A stretch of DNA of 64,000 nucleotides from positions 930,001 through 994,000 of the forward strand of contig CAWKOS010000001.1 in assembly GCA_963851295.1 (NCBI GenBank), written 5' to 3'. This stretch comes from JAOPZW01 sp963851295 (GTDB taxonomy: Bacteria; Actinomycetota; Thermoleophilia; Solirubrobacterales; Solirubrobacteraceae). Both the position numbers and the translations under genes were made by a program. Below, one piece after another: positions 25,420 through 34,417 of this stretch (within the stretch, counting starts at the first letter, position 1; each line of letters starts with the position of its first letter). The notes under the pieces are model-generated. The model ran no database searches and was not told the origin of the DNA. It was given only the letters and a program-made list of their open reading frames with translations.

Positions 25420-26439
25420 TCACGCCAGCCGCTTGCCCAGCAGCGCCGCGTGGGCGGCCACGTCGCGCGCGTAGTCGGCGAAGTGCGAGGCCTGCAGCGC
25501 CTGCGGGCCGTCGCAGAGCGCCGCGTCGGGGTCCTGATGGACCTCGACGATGATGCCGTCGGCGCCGACCGCCGCGGCGGCGCGTGACAGCGGCTCGACG
25601 AGCCGGCGGTCGCCCGCCGCGTGCGACGGGTCGACGATCACCGGCAGGTGGGTGTGGAGCTTCAGCCACGGCACGGCGCCGAGGTCGAGCGTGAAGCGCG
25701 TGGCCGTCTCGAACGTGCGGATGCCGCGCTCGCAGAGGACGACCGCCTCGTTGCCCTCCTTGAGGATGTAGTCGGCGGCCTGCAGCAGCTCGTCCAGCGA
25801 CGAGCTCAGCCCGCGCTTGAGCAGCACGGGCTTGCCCATCTTGCCGGCGACCTCGAGCAGCGCGTAGTTCTGCATGTTGCGCGCGCCGATCTGGACGACG
25901 TCGGCGTGCTCGCCGATCGCCTCGGCGTGCTGGGCGTCGAGCAGCTCGGTGACCACGGGCAGGCCGGTCTCCTCGCGCGCCTGCGCGAGGATCTCCAGGG
26001 CCGCTCGCCCCAGGCCCTTGAACGCGAACGGCGAGGTGCGCGGCTTGAAGGCCCCGCCGCGCAGCATCGAGGCGCCGGCGGCGCGCACCGCGTGCGCCAC
26101 CTCGAGCGTCTGCTCGCGCGACTCGACCGTGCACGGGCCGGCGACCAGGCAGAAGGTGTCGCCGCCGCCCACCGTGCGCCCGGCGATGTCGAGGACGGTC
26201 GGCCCTTCGTGGTAGAGCTCGCTGGAGGCCAGCTTGTAGGGCCGCGAGATCGGCACCACGCGGTCGACGCCGCGCATCCCCTCCAGGCCCAGCTCGGCCA
26301 CGCCCTCGGGATCGCCGATGGCGCCGATCGCGGTCGTCAGCTCCCCGGGCATGACCACGACGTGCACCCCAGTCGTCTCCAGCCGCGCTCGCACCGCGGC
26401 GATCTCCGCCTCGGTGGCGTGGGGTGTCATCACGATCAT
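25420..26439 (-). CDS. aroF: 3-deoxy-7-phosphoheptulonate (DAHP) synthase, type I-beta
   Basis: The 339-residue enzyme condenses phosphoenolpyruvate and erythrose 4-phosphate, the first shikimate-pathway step. An N-terminal ferredoxin-like regulatory domain (about 1-70, MIVMTPHATEAEIAAV) precedes the barrel. Motifs are LVAGPCTVESREQ, FKPRTSPFAFKGLG, IGARNMQNYALL, LKRGLSSSLDELL, LCERGIRTFE and VIVDPSHAAGDRRL. The start is ATG 26439 or GTG 26442, with TAGCGT at complement 26453-26458. It stands alone, not linked to other aro genes. Feedback control through the N-terminal domain is known in the family; the effector is not deducible here. Confidence 0.95.
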   Translation of the reverse strand: MIVMTPHATEAEIAAVRARLETTGVHVVVMPGELTTAIGAIGDPEGVAELGLEGMRGVDRVVPISRPYKLASSELYHEGPTVLDIAGRTVGGGDTFCLVAGPCTVESREQTLEVAHAVRAAGASMLRGGAFKPRTSPFAFKGLGRAALEILAQAREETGLPVVTELLDAQHAEAIGEHADVVQIGARNMQNYALLEVAGKMGKPVLLKRGLSSSLDELLQAADYILKEGNEAVVLCERGIRTFETATRFTLDLGAVPWLKLHTHLPVIVDPSHAAGDRRLVEPLSRAAAAVGADGIIVEVHQDPDAALCDGPQALQASHFADYARDVAAHAALLGKRLA

Positions 26440-26452
26440 CACGGCGCCGCGA

Positions 26453-26458
26453 ACGCTA
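26453..26458 (-). promoter_or_regulatory. -10 element of the DAHP synthase gene
   Basis: The complement reads TAGCGT, the commonest -10 hexamer of this window. It lies 10 nt before GTG 26442 and 13 nt before ATG 26439. Confidence 0.45.
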
Positions 26459-26481
26459 CCCGGCGTCGCCCGCGGCCGCCG

Positions 26482-27110
26482 CTAGAGCCCCAGGTCGCGC
26501 ACGCCGAGCTCGTCGAAGCCGATGTGGTGGGCGAGCTCGTGGCGCACGGTGCGGGTCACCTGGTCGCGCAGGAGCTCGGGGTCGTGGCCGAAGTCGCGGC
26601 GCAGCGTGTCGCGGTAGATGACGATGCGGTCGGGGACGTCGTCGCGGGTGGCGCCGTCGCCGTGGTAGAGCCCGTAGGCGCGCCGGCGGCGGCCCCCGTC
26701 GGAGATGACGACGGCGACGTTGTGGCTCTCGACGAGGTTGCGCAGGAGGTCGGGCAGGTCGTCGAGGGCGTCGCGCACGAGCTCCTCGAAGTCGTCGTCG
26801 TCGTAGGGGTCGAGGTCGAGGAAGTCGGTCTCGTCGGGCTCGGCGGCGATGCCCTCGCGGGCCAGGCGCTCGGCGCGCAGGACGACCTGCTCGAAGTCCT
26901 CCTCGGACTCCGGGTCGCGCCAGTCGGCCAGGCGCAGGCCGATCGCCATGGCGCCGCCGAAGACGACGACCACGCCGGTGACGATGACCGCCAGCGTCTC
27001 GATCGCCTTGACCGTCGGGTCGATGCTGAAGCCCTGCAGCACGACCACCACGGTCAGCCCCACGCACAGCGCCGCCACGGCGGCGAACGCGGTGCGGCGA
27101 GTGGACGTCA

Positions 27111-27111
<1 letters not shown>
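26482..27111 (-). CDS. Membrane-anchored minimal zinc metallopeptidase (zincin family)
   Basis: The 209-residue protein begins with two transmembrane helices (residues 9-28, FAAVAALCVGLTVVVVLQGF; 35-57). An acidic stretch with DLDPYDDDDFEELV follows, then a small zincin domain (about 100-209) with VRHELAHHIGFDELGV carrying HExxH. Cytosolic family members of about 120 residues have only the last domain. The 100-residue N-terminal extension is unusual and would place the protease at the inner face of the membrane. Start and stop junction TGATG with the acyl-CoA dehydrogenase gene suggests coupling. Substrate unknown. Confidence 0.8.
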
Positions 27112-28262
<1,151 letters not shown>

Positions 28263-28268
28263 CGGACC

Positions 28269-28274
28269 ATCGTA
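28269..28274 (-). promoter_or_regulatory. -10 element of the acyl-CoA dehydrogenase gene
   Basis: The complement reads TACGAT, six bases before the ATG at 28262, consistent with a leaderless mRNA. Confidence 0.5.
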
Positions 28275-28324
28275 GAGGCGTCGACTGGCGTGTAGCCGCG
28301 TCGCCAAGGGGGAAATGCGTCCCC

Positions 28325-28549
28325 ATGACCGTTGGAGGCAGCATCTTCCTCATCGCGGTGGGCGCCATCCTGCGCTACGCGGTGACCGACTCGATCTCGG
28401 GCATCAACCTGGCGACCGTCGGCCTGATCTTGATGATCGCCGGCATCGTCGGCCTGGTGATCGGGCTCTTCATGTACGCCAACGCCCGCCGCACCGCGTA
28501 CGTGGTGCGCGACCGGGACCGGTACGTGGACCGCGAGCCGCTCGCATAG
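28325..28549 (+). CDS. DUF6458 family small membrane protein
   Basis: The 74-residue protein has two hydrophobic helices (MTVGGSIFLIAVGAILRYAV; LATVGLILMIAGIVGLVIGL) and a charged tail RRTAYVVRDRDRYVDREPLA. The GGSIFLIAVGAILRYAVTD start is characteristic of this actinobacterial family, whose function is unknown. A purine-rich AAGGGGG lies upstream. It is divergent from the acyl-CoA dehydrogenase gene. Confidence 0.85.
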   Translation: MTVGGSIFLIAVGAILRYAVTDSISGINLATVGLILMIAGIVGLVIGLFMYANARRTAYVVRDRDRYVDREPLA

Positions 28550-28556
28550 TTTGGTC

Positions 28557-28562
28557 TAGCGT
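28557..28562 (+). promoter_or_regulatory. -10 element of the GNAT gene
   Basis: TAGCGT ends 9 nt before the ATG at 28572. The gene therefore has its own promoter although it follows DUF6458 closely. Confidence 0.5.
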
Positions 28563-28571
28563 TGGCGGCCC

Positions 28572-29396
28572 ATGGTGGCCGCGGTGCGCGACGCACGCGA
28601 CGACGAGGCCGGCGCGATCGCCGATCTGCTCTCGCGCGCGGCCTTCGGCCCCACCGTTTCGCGGCTCGTCGCCTTCCCGCGCACGAGCCCGTACGGCGAC
28701 GTGCTCGTGGCCGACAACGGCGCCGGCTCCGCGGCGGGCGCGGTCTGCTGCGTGTCCTTCGGGGCCACCGGCTGGATCGGCGCGCTCGGGGTCGCCCCCG
28801 AAGCGCGCCGGCGGGGTGTCGGGCGCGCGCTGACCGAGGCCGCGATCGCGCGCCTTCACGAGCGCGGCGCGTCGACGGTGCTGCTCTTCGCCACCGACAT
28901 GGGCCGCCCCCTCTACGAGCGCCTGGGCTTCGTCATCGAGGGCGCGGCGACCGCGTGGCGCGGCACCGCGGGCGCAGCGGGCGGCGAGCTCGTCGTGCGC
29001 CGGTTGCGCGAGGACGACCGCGTCGCCGTCCGCGAACTCGACGCCGCCGCCACCGGCGAGGATCGCTCGCACCTGCTCGAGGCCCTGCACCCGCTCTCGG
29101 GCGTCGCCGCCGAGCGCGACGGCCTGGTGGCGGGCTGGGCGGCCAAGGCGCCCTACGGAGCGGGCATCGCGATCTGCGCCGCCGACGACGAGGCCGGCGT
29201 CACCCTCATGGCCGCCGCGGCGGCCGGCCCCGCCCCCGCCACCCTCGTCGTCCCCGACGCCAACGCGGCCGCCACCGCCGGCCTGCGCCGCTGGGGCTTC
29301 CGCGCCGCCAACGCGGGCGAGCGCATGCGCCTCGGCCCGCCCGTGGCCTGGTGCCCGGAGCGCCAGTTCGGGCTCTTCAACCTGTTCTGGGGCTGA
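28572..29396 (+). CDS. GNAT family N-acetyltransferase with C-terminal second GNAT-like domain
   Basis: The 274-residue protein has an N-terminal GNAT domain (1-135) with the acetyl-CoA loop LGVAPEARRRGVGRALTEA near 76 and YERLGFVIEG near 117. A second half (about 145-274) has HPLSGVAAERDGLVAGWAAK and TAGLRRWGFRAANAGERMRL, resembling the YitH/HolE-type C-terminal acetyltransferase domain. It would acetylate an amine on a small molecule or protein, identity unknown. It is monocistronic behind TAGCGT; a GC-rich hairpin follows the stop. Confidence 0.85.
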   Translation: MVAAVRDARDDEAGAIADLLSRAAFGPTVSRLVAFPRTSPYGDVLVADNGAGSAAGAVCCVSFGATGWIGALGVAPEARRRGVGRALTEAAIARLHERGASTVLLFATDMGRPLYERLGFVIEGAATAWRGTAGAAGGELVVRRLREDDRVAVRELDAAATGEDRSHLLEALHPLSGVAAERDGLVAGWAAKAPYGAGIAICAADDEAGVTLMAAAAAGPAPATLVVPDANAAATAGLRRWGFRAANAGERMRLGPPVAWCPERQFGLFNLFWG

Positions 29397-29410
29397 ACGC
29401 TAAGAGAGGC

Positions 29411-29428
29411 CGGGGCATCCGTGCCCCG
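29411..29428 (+). terminator. Hairpin downstream of the GNAT gene
   Basis: CGGGGCA-TCCG-TGCCCCG forms a 7-bp GC stem with a 4-nt loop, 14 nt after the stop codon. There is no T-run, so intrinsic termination is uncertain. Confidence 0.35.
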
Positions 29429-29589
29429 ACCGTGATCCTCCGGTCTCAGGGGCAAGGCCGGAGGAAGCACCGCCTTCCCCGCGCGCGTGTCGATTCCCGG
29501 TCGCGAGTCGGGGGTCGAACATGCCGGATTCCGGTCTCTTCCGGTGGGGCTGAGACACCCGATTGCCGACCTAGGCAACGTTGGCGCGG
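29429..29589. other. Structured non-coding gap between converging genes
   Basis: No gene is seen. It contains an 8-bp stem (29436-29443 with 29458-29465, TCCTCCGG/CCGGAGGA), the palindrome CCGGATTCCGG (29524-29534), and GTCTC/GAGAC arms (29534-29538, 29552-29556). I cannot match it to a known RNA family. Confidence 0.35.
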
Positions 29590-30345
29590 CTACGCCGCGG
29601 CGGCGCGGTCCTCGAAGAAGCGGGCCACGTCGTCGCGCGCGACCGGCTCGAGCAGGCTCTCGCGCAGGAGCTCGTCGAGGTCGGGGAAGCCCGCCCGGCG
29701 CAGGATCGCCACCGCCGCGGGCACGTCGAAGCCGGTGCGCCGCGGCTCGGGCTCGCCGTCGGTCACCAGCAGCCAGTAGGCGCCCGCCGCGCCCTCGTAG
29801 GGCATGCCGACGCTGCCCGCGTTGACCACGCGCCGCCCCGCCGCGGTCAGGTCGAACTGGTGGTGGGTGTGGCCGCAGACGACGAGCGCCTCCTCGACGC
29901 CGGCGAGCATCGGCGCCAGCCGCGCCTCGGGCGTGAAGGCGGTGATGATCTCGTCGTCGCTGCGCGGCGAGCCGTGGCAGTAGAGGACGCCGTCGAGGCG
30001 CACGACGTCCTCGAAGCCGGCCAGGAGGTCGCGGTGGGCCCGCGTGATGCGCCCGGCGGTGAAGGCGTCCGCGCGGCCCGCGGGGTCGTCGGGCGCGTGC
30101 GTCAGGGGATCGGTGTCGCCGGCGTCGAAGGCCGCGACGACCTCGCGGTCGGCGTTGCCGCGCACCCAGCGCAGGGGCAGCGCGAGGGCCTCCAGGCGGT
30201 CGAGGACCTCGGCGGGCATCGGACCGGCGGCGACGTCGCCGCCGACGACGACGGCCTCGGCGCGCGCGAAGGCCGGGTCGGCGAGCACGGCTTCGAGCGC
30301 CGGCAGGTTGCCGTGCACGTCGTGGAGGGCGGCGACGACGCTCAC
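29590..30345 (-). CDS. Metallophosphoesterase (YfcE/MJ0936-like phosphodiesterase)
   Basis: The 251-residue calcineurin-like phosphoesterase carries the metal-binding motifs ALHDVHGNLPALEAVL near residue 6 (the usual DxH is H-D-V-H here), VVGGDVAAGP near 38, WVRGNADREV near 63, YCHGSPRSDDE and VVCGHTHHQF, plus VVNAGSVGMPYEG. Members hydrolyse phosphodiesters using two metal ions. The start GTG 30345 overlaps the lipoprotein stop as GTGA. The DIHGN motif seen in relatives is HDVHGN, conserving the metal ligands. Substrate unknown. Confidence 0.88.
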   Translation of the reverse strand: MSVVAALHDVHGNLPALEAVLADPAFARAEAVVVGGDVAAGPMPAEVLDRLEALALPLRWVRGNADREVVAAFDAGDTDPLTHAPDDPAGRADAFTAGRITRAHRDLLAGFEDVVRLDGVLYCHGSPRSDDEIITAFTPEARLAPMLAGVEEALVVCGHTHHQFDLTAAGRRVVNAGSVGMPYEGAAGAYWLLVTDGEPEPRRTGFDVPAAVAILRRAGFPDLDELLRESLLEPVARDDVARFFEDRAAAA

Positions 30346-30923
30346 ACCGTCGGGCCCGACGGCGCCGGCGGGGCCTGCTGGCTGCCGCCCGGCTCGTCGG
30401 GCAGGCGGTACCACTCCTTGATGTGGCGGCGCACGACGCGGATGGCGCCGCGCGCCTTGCCGCCGACGCCGGTGCCGCAGTCGCCCCCCGGCCGCTTGGT
30501 GAGCCTGAAGGTCACGATCGTGTACACACCGGCGCTGCCCATCTTGGTCGCCACCGCGCCGCAGGAGAGCGAGACGTTGACCGCGATCCGCTCCTGCTCG
30601 GTGTTCACCGTGAGCACCGGCGTCACGTTCTGGAACTTGCTCGGCAGCGCGAAGTAGTGGGCCGCGCCCTTGACGTCGCCGCGCCGCAGCGCCCGCAGCC
30701 ACGCGTTGATGACCCGGCGCGACTCGCCCTCGACGGGCCCGGTCGCCGCGTCGGGCACGCCCGGCGGCAGGTCGAGGTCGCTGGGCGGGGGCTGCGCGGG
30801 CGCGGGCTGGGTCTTCGTCGCGCCCGTCGACGTCGTGGGGCTCTTCGAGCCGCCGCCGCACCCGAGCGCCGCGGCTGCCACGAGGACGGCGAGCGCGACG
30901 ACGGCGGAGCGGCCGGCGGGCAT
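30342..30923 (-). CDS. Putative lipoprotein of unknown function
   Basis: The 193-residue protein has a lipoprotein signal (MPAGRSAVVALAVLVAAAALG, then Cys22). A Thr/Pro-rich linker and a domain of about 120 residues follow (VINAWLRALRRGDVKGAAHY, VSLSCGAVATKMGSAGVYTI, VVRRHIKEWYRLPD). The pattern of two cysteines and a helix followed by strands resembles the NTF2-like lipoproteins of this lineage. It is the first gene of a two-gene unit with the phosphoesterase. It is divergent from the carboxyltransferase operon by 45 bp. Confidence 0.7.
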   Translation of the reverse strand: MPAGRSAVVALAVLVAAAALGCGGGSKSPTTSTGATKTQPAPAQPPPSDLDLPPGVPDAATGPVEGESRRVINAWLRALRRGDVKGAAHYFALPSKFQNVTPVLTVNTEQERIAVNVSLSCGAVATKMGSAGVYTIVTFRLTKRPGGDCGTGVGGKARGAIRVVRRHIKEWYRLPDEPGGSQQAPPAPSGPTV

Positions 30924-30968
30924 GAGCTGATGATCCCACCAGCGAGGCGTCCGGCAAACTGCGTCGCG

Positions 30969-32531
30969 ATGACGTGGCAGCCCGAGCTCGACGAGTTGCG
31001 CCGGCGCGAGCAGCTCGCGCGCGAGATGGGCGGCCCCGAGCGCGTCGCGCGCCAGCGCGCGGCCGGCAAGCTGACCGTGCGCGAGCGCATCGAGCGCCTC
31101 CTCGACGACGGCAGCTTCCACGAGACGGGCGCCCTCGCGGGCCGCGGCGACTACGGCGACGACGGCGAGCTCACCGGCTTCCTGCCCGCCAACTGCGTCG
31201 TCGGCCAGGGCCGCGTCGACGGGCGCCGGGCGGTCGTCCAGGCCGACGACTTCACCGTCCGCGGCGGCGCCGCCGACGCCGCCATCTGGCAGAAGATGGT
31301 GTGGGCCGAGCGCGCCGCGCACGAGCTGCGCCTGCCGCTCGTGCGGCTCGTCGACGGCACCGGCGGCGGGGGCAGCGTCAAGACGCTGGAGACGATGGGC
31401 TTCTCCTACGTGCCGCCGCTGCCGGGCTTCGAGCTGGTGGTCGAGAACCTCTCGCGCGTGCCCGTCGTCGCCGCCGCGCTCGGGCCGTGCGCGGGCCTGG
31501 GGGCCGCCCGCGTGGTGCTCAGCCACTTCAGCGTGATCGTGCGCGGCAGCGCGCAGCTCTTTGTCGCCGGGCCGCCGGTGGTGGCCGCCGCGATGGGCGA
31601 GTCGCCCGACAAGGAGCAGCTCGGCGGCTCGCGCGCCCAGACGCGCGCCGGGGCGGTCGACAACGAGGCGGCCGACGAGGACGACGCGCTGCACCAGCTG
31701 CGGCGCTTCCTCGGCTATCTGCCCGGCAGCGCGTGGGAGCCGCCGCCGATCGTCGCTGGCCGCGACCCGGCCGGGCGCCGCGAAGAGGAGCTGCTGTCGA
31801 TCGTCCCGCGCGAGCGCCGCCAGCCCTACCGCATGCGCCGCGTGCTCGAGCTCGTGCTCGACGCCGGCTCGGTCTTCGAGGTCGGCGCCCGCTACGGGCG
31901 CTCGGCGATCACGGCGCTCGCGCGCCTCGACGGGCGGCCGGTCGGCGTGCTCGCGTCGGACCCCAACCACTACGGCGGCGGGCTGACCGCGGAGGCCTCG
32001 GACAAGCTCGCGCGCTTCGTCGACCTCTGCGACGGATTCCACCTGCCGGTCGTCAACTTCGTCGACCAGCCCGGGTTCGTCATCGGCAGCGAGGCCGAGC
32101 GCGCCGGCACGATGCGCCGCGGCGCACGGGCGCTCGCCGCCGTCCACCAGGCGCGCACGCCATGGTGCTCGGTGCTCGTGCGCAAGGTCTACGGCGTGGC
32201 GGGCGCGGGCCATGGCGACGGCTCGCGCCTGAACCTGCGCTTCGCGTGGCCCAGCGGCGACTGGGGCTCGCTGCCGATCGACGGCGGCATCGAGGCCGCC
32301 TACCGGCGCGAGCTCGAGGCGGCCGACGACCCCGTGGCCCTGCGCGCCGAGATCGAGGCGCGGCTCAACGCGGTCCGCTCGCCCTTCCGGACGGCCGAGC
32401 GCTTCAGCGTCGAGGAGATCGTCGACCCGCGCGACACGCGCCCGCTGCTGTGCGACTGGGCGGCGCGCGCGCACGAGCTCATGGCCCTCGACGCGCCGAG
32501 AGGGCCCGTCGCCCGCGGGATGCGGCCGTGA
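30969..32531 (+). CDS. Acyl-CoA carboxylase carboxyltransferase subunit
   Basis: The 520-residue subunit of the PccB/MccB family transfers CO2 from biotin to acyl-CoA. The N half has GKLTVRERIERLLDDGSFHE, VDGTGGGGSVKTLETMGF and the oxyanion GPCAGLGAA. The C half has VGVLASDPNHYGGGLT, VNFVDQPGFVIGSEAER and VRKVYGVAGAGHGDG. No biotin carboxylase or biotin carrier gene is adjacent, so it must use subunits encoded elsewhere. It is the first gene of an operon with the next two genes (GTGA overlaps). CAAACT lies 8 nt before ATG 30969. Which acyl-CoA is used is not clear. Confidence 0.9.
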   Translation: MTWQPELDELRRREQLAREMGGPERVARQRAAGKLTVRERIERLLDDGSFHETGALAGRGDYGDDGELTGFLPANCVVGQGRVDGRRAVVQADDFTVRGGAADAAIWQKMVWAERAAHELRLPLVRLVDGTGGGGSVKTLETMGFSYVPPLPGFELVVENLSRVPVVAAALGPCAGLGAARVVLSHFSVIVRGSAQLFVAGPPVVAAAMGESPDKEQLGGSRAQTRAGAVDNEAADEDDALHQLRRFLGYLPGSAWEPPPIVAGRDPAGRREEELLSIVPRERRQPYRMRRVLELVLDAGSVFEVGARYGRSAITALARLDGRPVGVLASDPNHYGGGLTAEASDKLARFVDLCDGFHLPVVNFVDQPGFVIGSEAERAGTMRRGARALAAVHQARTPWCSVLVRKVYGVAGAGHGDGSRLNLRFAWPSGDWGSLPIDGGIEAAYRRELEAADDPVALRAEIEARLNAVRSPFRTAERFSVEEIVDPRDTRPLLCDWAARAHELMALDAPRGPVARGMRP

Positions 32532-33697
32532 ACCGCGCCGCCCTCGACCGGGCGACCGCCGCGCTCGACCCGCCCTTCGCGGTCGTCGACCTCGACGCCT
32601 TCGACGCCAACGCGGCCGACCTCCTGCGCCGCGCGGGCGCCACCAAGCTGCGCCTGGCCTCGAAGTCGGTGCGCTGCCGGGCGCTGCAGTCGCGCGCGCT
32701 GGACGCGGGCTTCCGCGGCCAGCACTGCTTCACCCTCCCCGAGGCGCTGTGGCTCGCCGGCCACGGCTTCGACGACCTCCTGGTCGCCTACCCGACCGCC
32801 GACCGCGCGGCGCTGCGTTCGCTCGCGCATGGGCCGCACCGCGGCGCGATCACCGTGATGGTCGACAGCCGCGAGCACCTCGACCTGATCGAGGCGGCCG
32901 GCGGCGGGCCGGTGCGCGTCTGCCTGGACGTCGACGCGAGCTGGTGGACGCTCGGCGGGCGCGTGAAGATCGGCGTCAAGCGCTCGCCGGTCCGCACCCC
33001 CGAGCAGGCGGCGGCCCTCGCGACCGAGGCGGTCGCGCGCCCCGGCGTCGAGCTCGTGGGCGTCATGAGCTACGAGGCCCACATCGCGGGCGTCGGCGAC
33101 GCGCCGCCGGGCCGGCGCGCCTACGGCGCCGCGGTGCGCGCCATGCAGCGCGCGAGCGGGCGCGAGCTGGCGTCCCGCCGATCCGCGGTGGTGGCCGCGG
33201 TGCGCGCGGTGGCCGACCTCGAGCTCGTCAACGGCGGCGGCACCGGCTCGGTGCAGCGCACCGCCTCGGAGGCCTCGGTCACCGAGGTCACCGCCGGCTC
33301 GGGCCTCTACGGCCCGGCGCTCTTCGACGCCTACAGCAGCTTCTCGGTCCGCCCCGCCGCGCTCTTCGCGCTGCCCGTCGTGCGCAAGCCGTCGCCGACC
33401 GTCGCCACCGTCCTCGGGGGCGGCTACGCGGCCTCGGGGGCGGCCGGCGCCGACCGCCTCCCGCGCCCCGTCCTCCCCGGGGGACTGCGGCTGCTCGCGG
33501 CCGAGGGCGCCGGCGAGGTCCAGACGCCCGTGGCCGGCGAGGCCGCGCGCGGGCTCGCGCTCGGCGACCGCGTGTGGTTTCGTCACGCCAAGGCGGGCGA
33601 GCTGTGCGAGCGCTTCGCCACCCTGCGGCTGGTGCGCGGCGGGGAGATCGTCGACGAGGTGCCGACCTATCGCGGAGAGGGGCAGACGTTCCTGTGA
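32528..33697 (+). CDS. Alanine racemase-like PLP protein (amino acid deaminase/aldolase family)
   Basis: The 389-residue fold-type III PLP enzyme has the N-terminal barrel with LRLASKSVRCRALQ, whose Lys binds PLP near residue 43, and CFTLPEALWLAG. VCLDVDASWWTLGGRVKIGV, VGVMSYEAHIAGVG and ELVNGGGTGSVQRTA follow, with a C-terminal beta domain ending RGGEIVDEVPTYRGEGQTFL. The family is related to D-threonine aldolase and D-serine dehydratase rather than to true alanine racemases. The real reaction is not known from sequence. The start GTG 32528 overlaps the carboxyltransferase stop and the end overlaps rpiA, so all three are co-translated. Confidence 0.82.
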   Translation: MNRAALDRATAALDPPFAVVDLDAFDANAADLLRRAGATKLRLASKSVRCRALQSRALDAGFRGQHCFTLPEALWLAGHGFDDLLVAYPTADRAALRSLAHGPHRGAITVMVDSREHLDLIEAAGGGPVRVCLDVDASWWTLGGRVKIGVKRSPVRTPEQAAALATEAVARPGVELVGVMSYEAHIAGVGDAPPGRRAYGAAVRAMQRASGRELASRRSAVVAAVRAVADLELVNGGGTGSVQRTASEASVTEVTAGSGLYGPALFDAYSSFSVRPAALFALPVVRKPSPTVATVLGGGYAASGAAGADRLPRPVLPGGLRLLAAEGAGEVQTPVAGEAARGLALGDRVWFRHAKAGELCERFATLRLVRGGEIVDEVPTYRGEGQTFL

Positions 33698-34344
33698 GCC
33701 TGGAGGACGAGAAGCGGGCCGCCGCCGAGGCCGCGGCCGAGCTGGTGGCGGACGGGATGCGCGTCGGGCTCGGCACGGGCTCGACCGTCGCCTACCTCCT
33801 GCCGGCGCTCGCCGCGCGCGGGCTCAGCCTGCGCTGCGTGGCGACGTCGCCGGCGACGGAGACCCGCGCGCGCGAGCTGGGGATCTCGGTCGAGCCCTTC
33901 GAGGCACTCGACGCGCTCGACATCGCCATCGACGGCGCCGACCAGGTCGCGCCGTCGGGCACGGTGATCAAGGGCGGCGGCGGCGCGCACACGCGCGAGA
34001 AGGTCGTCGCCGCGGCCAGCGCGCGCTTCGTCGTCATCGCCTCCTCGGACAAGGTCGTCGACGCGCTGACGCCGCCCGTGCCGCTCGAGCTCCTCAGCTA
34101 CGGGCTGTCCGCCACGCTGCGCGCCCTCGGCGAGGCGCGCGTGCGCGCGTCGACGCCGCTGTCGCCCGACGGCGGGGTCATCGCCGACTGGCTCGGGGCC
34201 TTCGACGATCCCGACGCGCTCGCCGCGTGGCTGGTCGCGGTCCCGGGCGTCGTCGAGCACGGGATCTTCCCCGCCGCGATGGTCAGCGACGTGCTCATCG
34301 CGCGCGGCGCCGACGTCGAGCACCGCCGCGTCGGAGCGACATGA
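33694..34344 (+). CDS. rpiA: Ribose-5-phosphate isomerase A
   Basis: The 216-residue enzyme interconverts ribose 5-phosphate and ribulose 5-phosphate. The RpiA signatures are intact: VGLGTGSTVAYLLPAL near residue 24, AIDGADQVAP near 78 and IKGGGGAHTREKVVA near 91. SDGGVIADW-like SPDGGVIADWLGAF holds the later active-site segment. The start is GTG 33694, overlapping the preceding TGA. Its position behind a carboxyltransferase and a PLP enzyme is not metabolically obvious. pgl of the same pathway is 30 kb away. Confidence 0.93.
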   Translation: MSLEDEKRAAAEAAAELVADGMRVGLGTGSTVAYLLPALAARGLSLRCVATSPATETRARELGISVEPFEALDALDIAIDGADQVAPSGTVIKGGGGAHTREKVVAAASARFVVIASSDKVVDALTPPVPLELLSYGLSATLRALGEARVRASTPLSPDGGVIADWLGAFDDPDALAAWLVAVPGVVEHGIFPAAMVSDVLIARGADVEHRRVGAT

Positions 34345-34405
34345 CGGCGCACCCTCGCGCGCCGGTTGCGCCGCCCCGGTGATTGCCCGCCCGGCGGAGG
34401 GGCTT

Positions 34406-34411
34406 TAGCGT
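34406..34411 (+). promoter_or_regulatory. -10 element of the class III aminotransferase gene
   Basis: TAGCGT lies 6 nt before ATG 34418, separating the gene from the rpiA operon. Confidence 0.5.
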
Positions 34412-34417
34412 GGGGTC

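Noticed and set aside
29485..29530. T-arm-like bases (GTCGATTCCCGG, GGTCGAAC) hinting at a tRNA
   Set aside because: No acceptor stem, anticodon arm or proper spacing could be found on either strand.
32528..33697. True biosynthetic alanine racemase (alr)
   Set aside because: The sequence follows the D-threonine aldolase/deaminase-like branch rather than Alr, and no cell-wall genes are adjacent.
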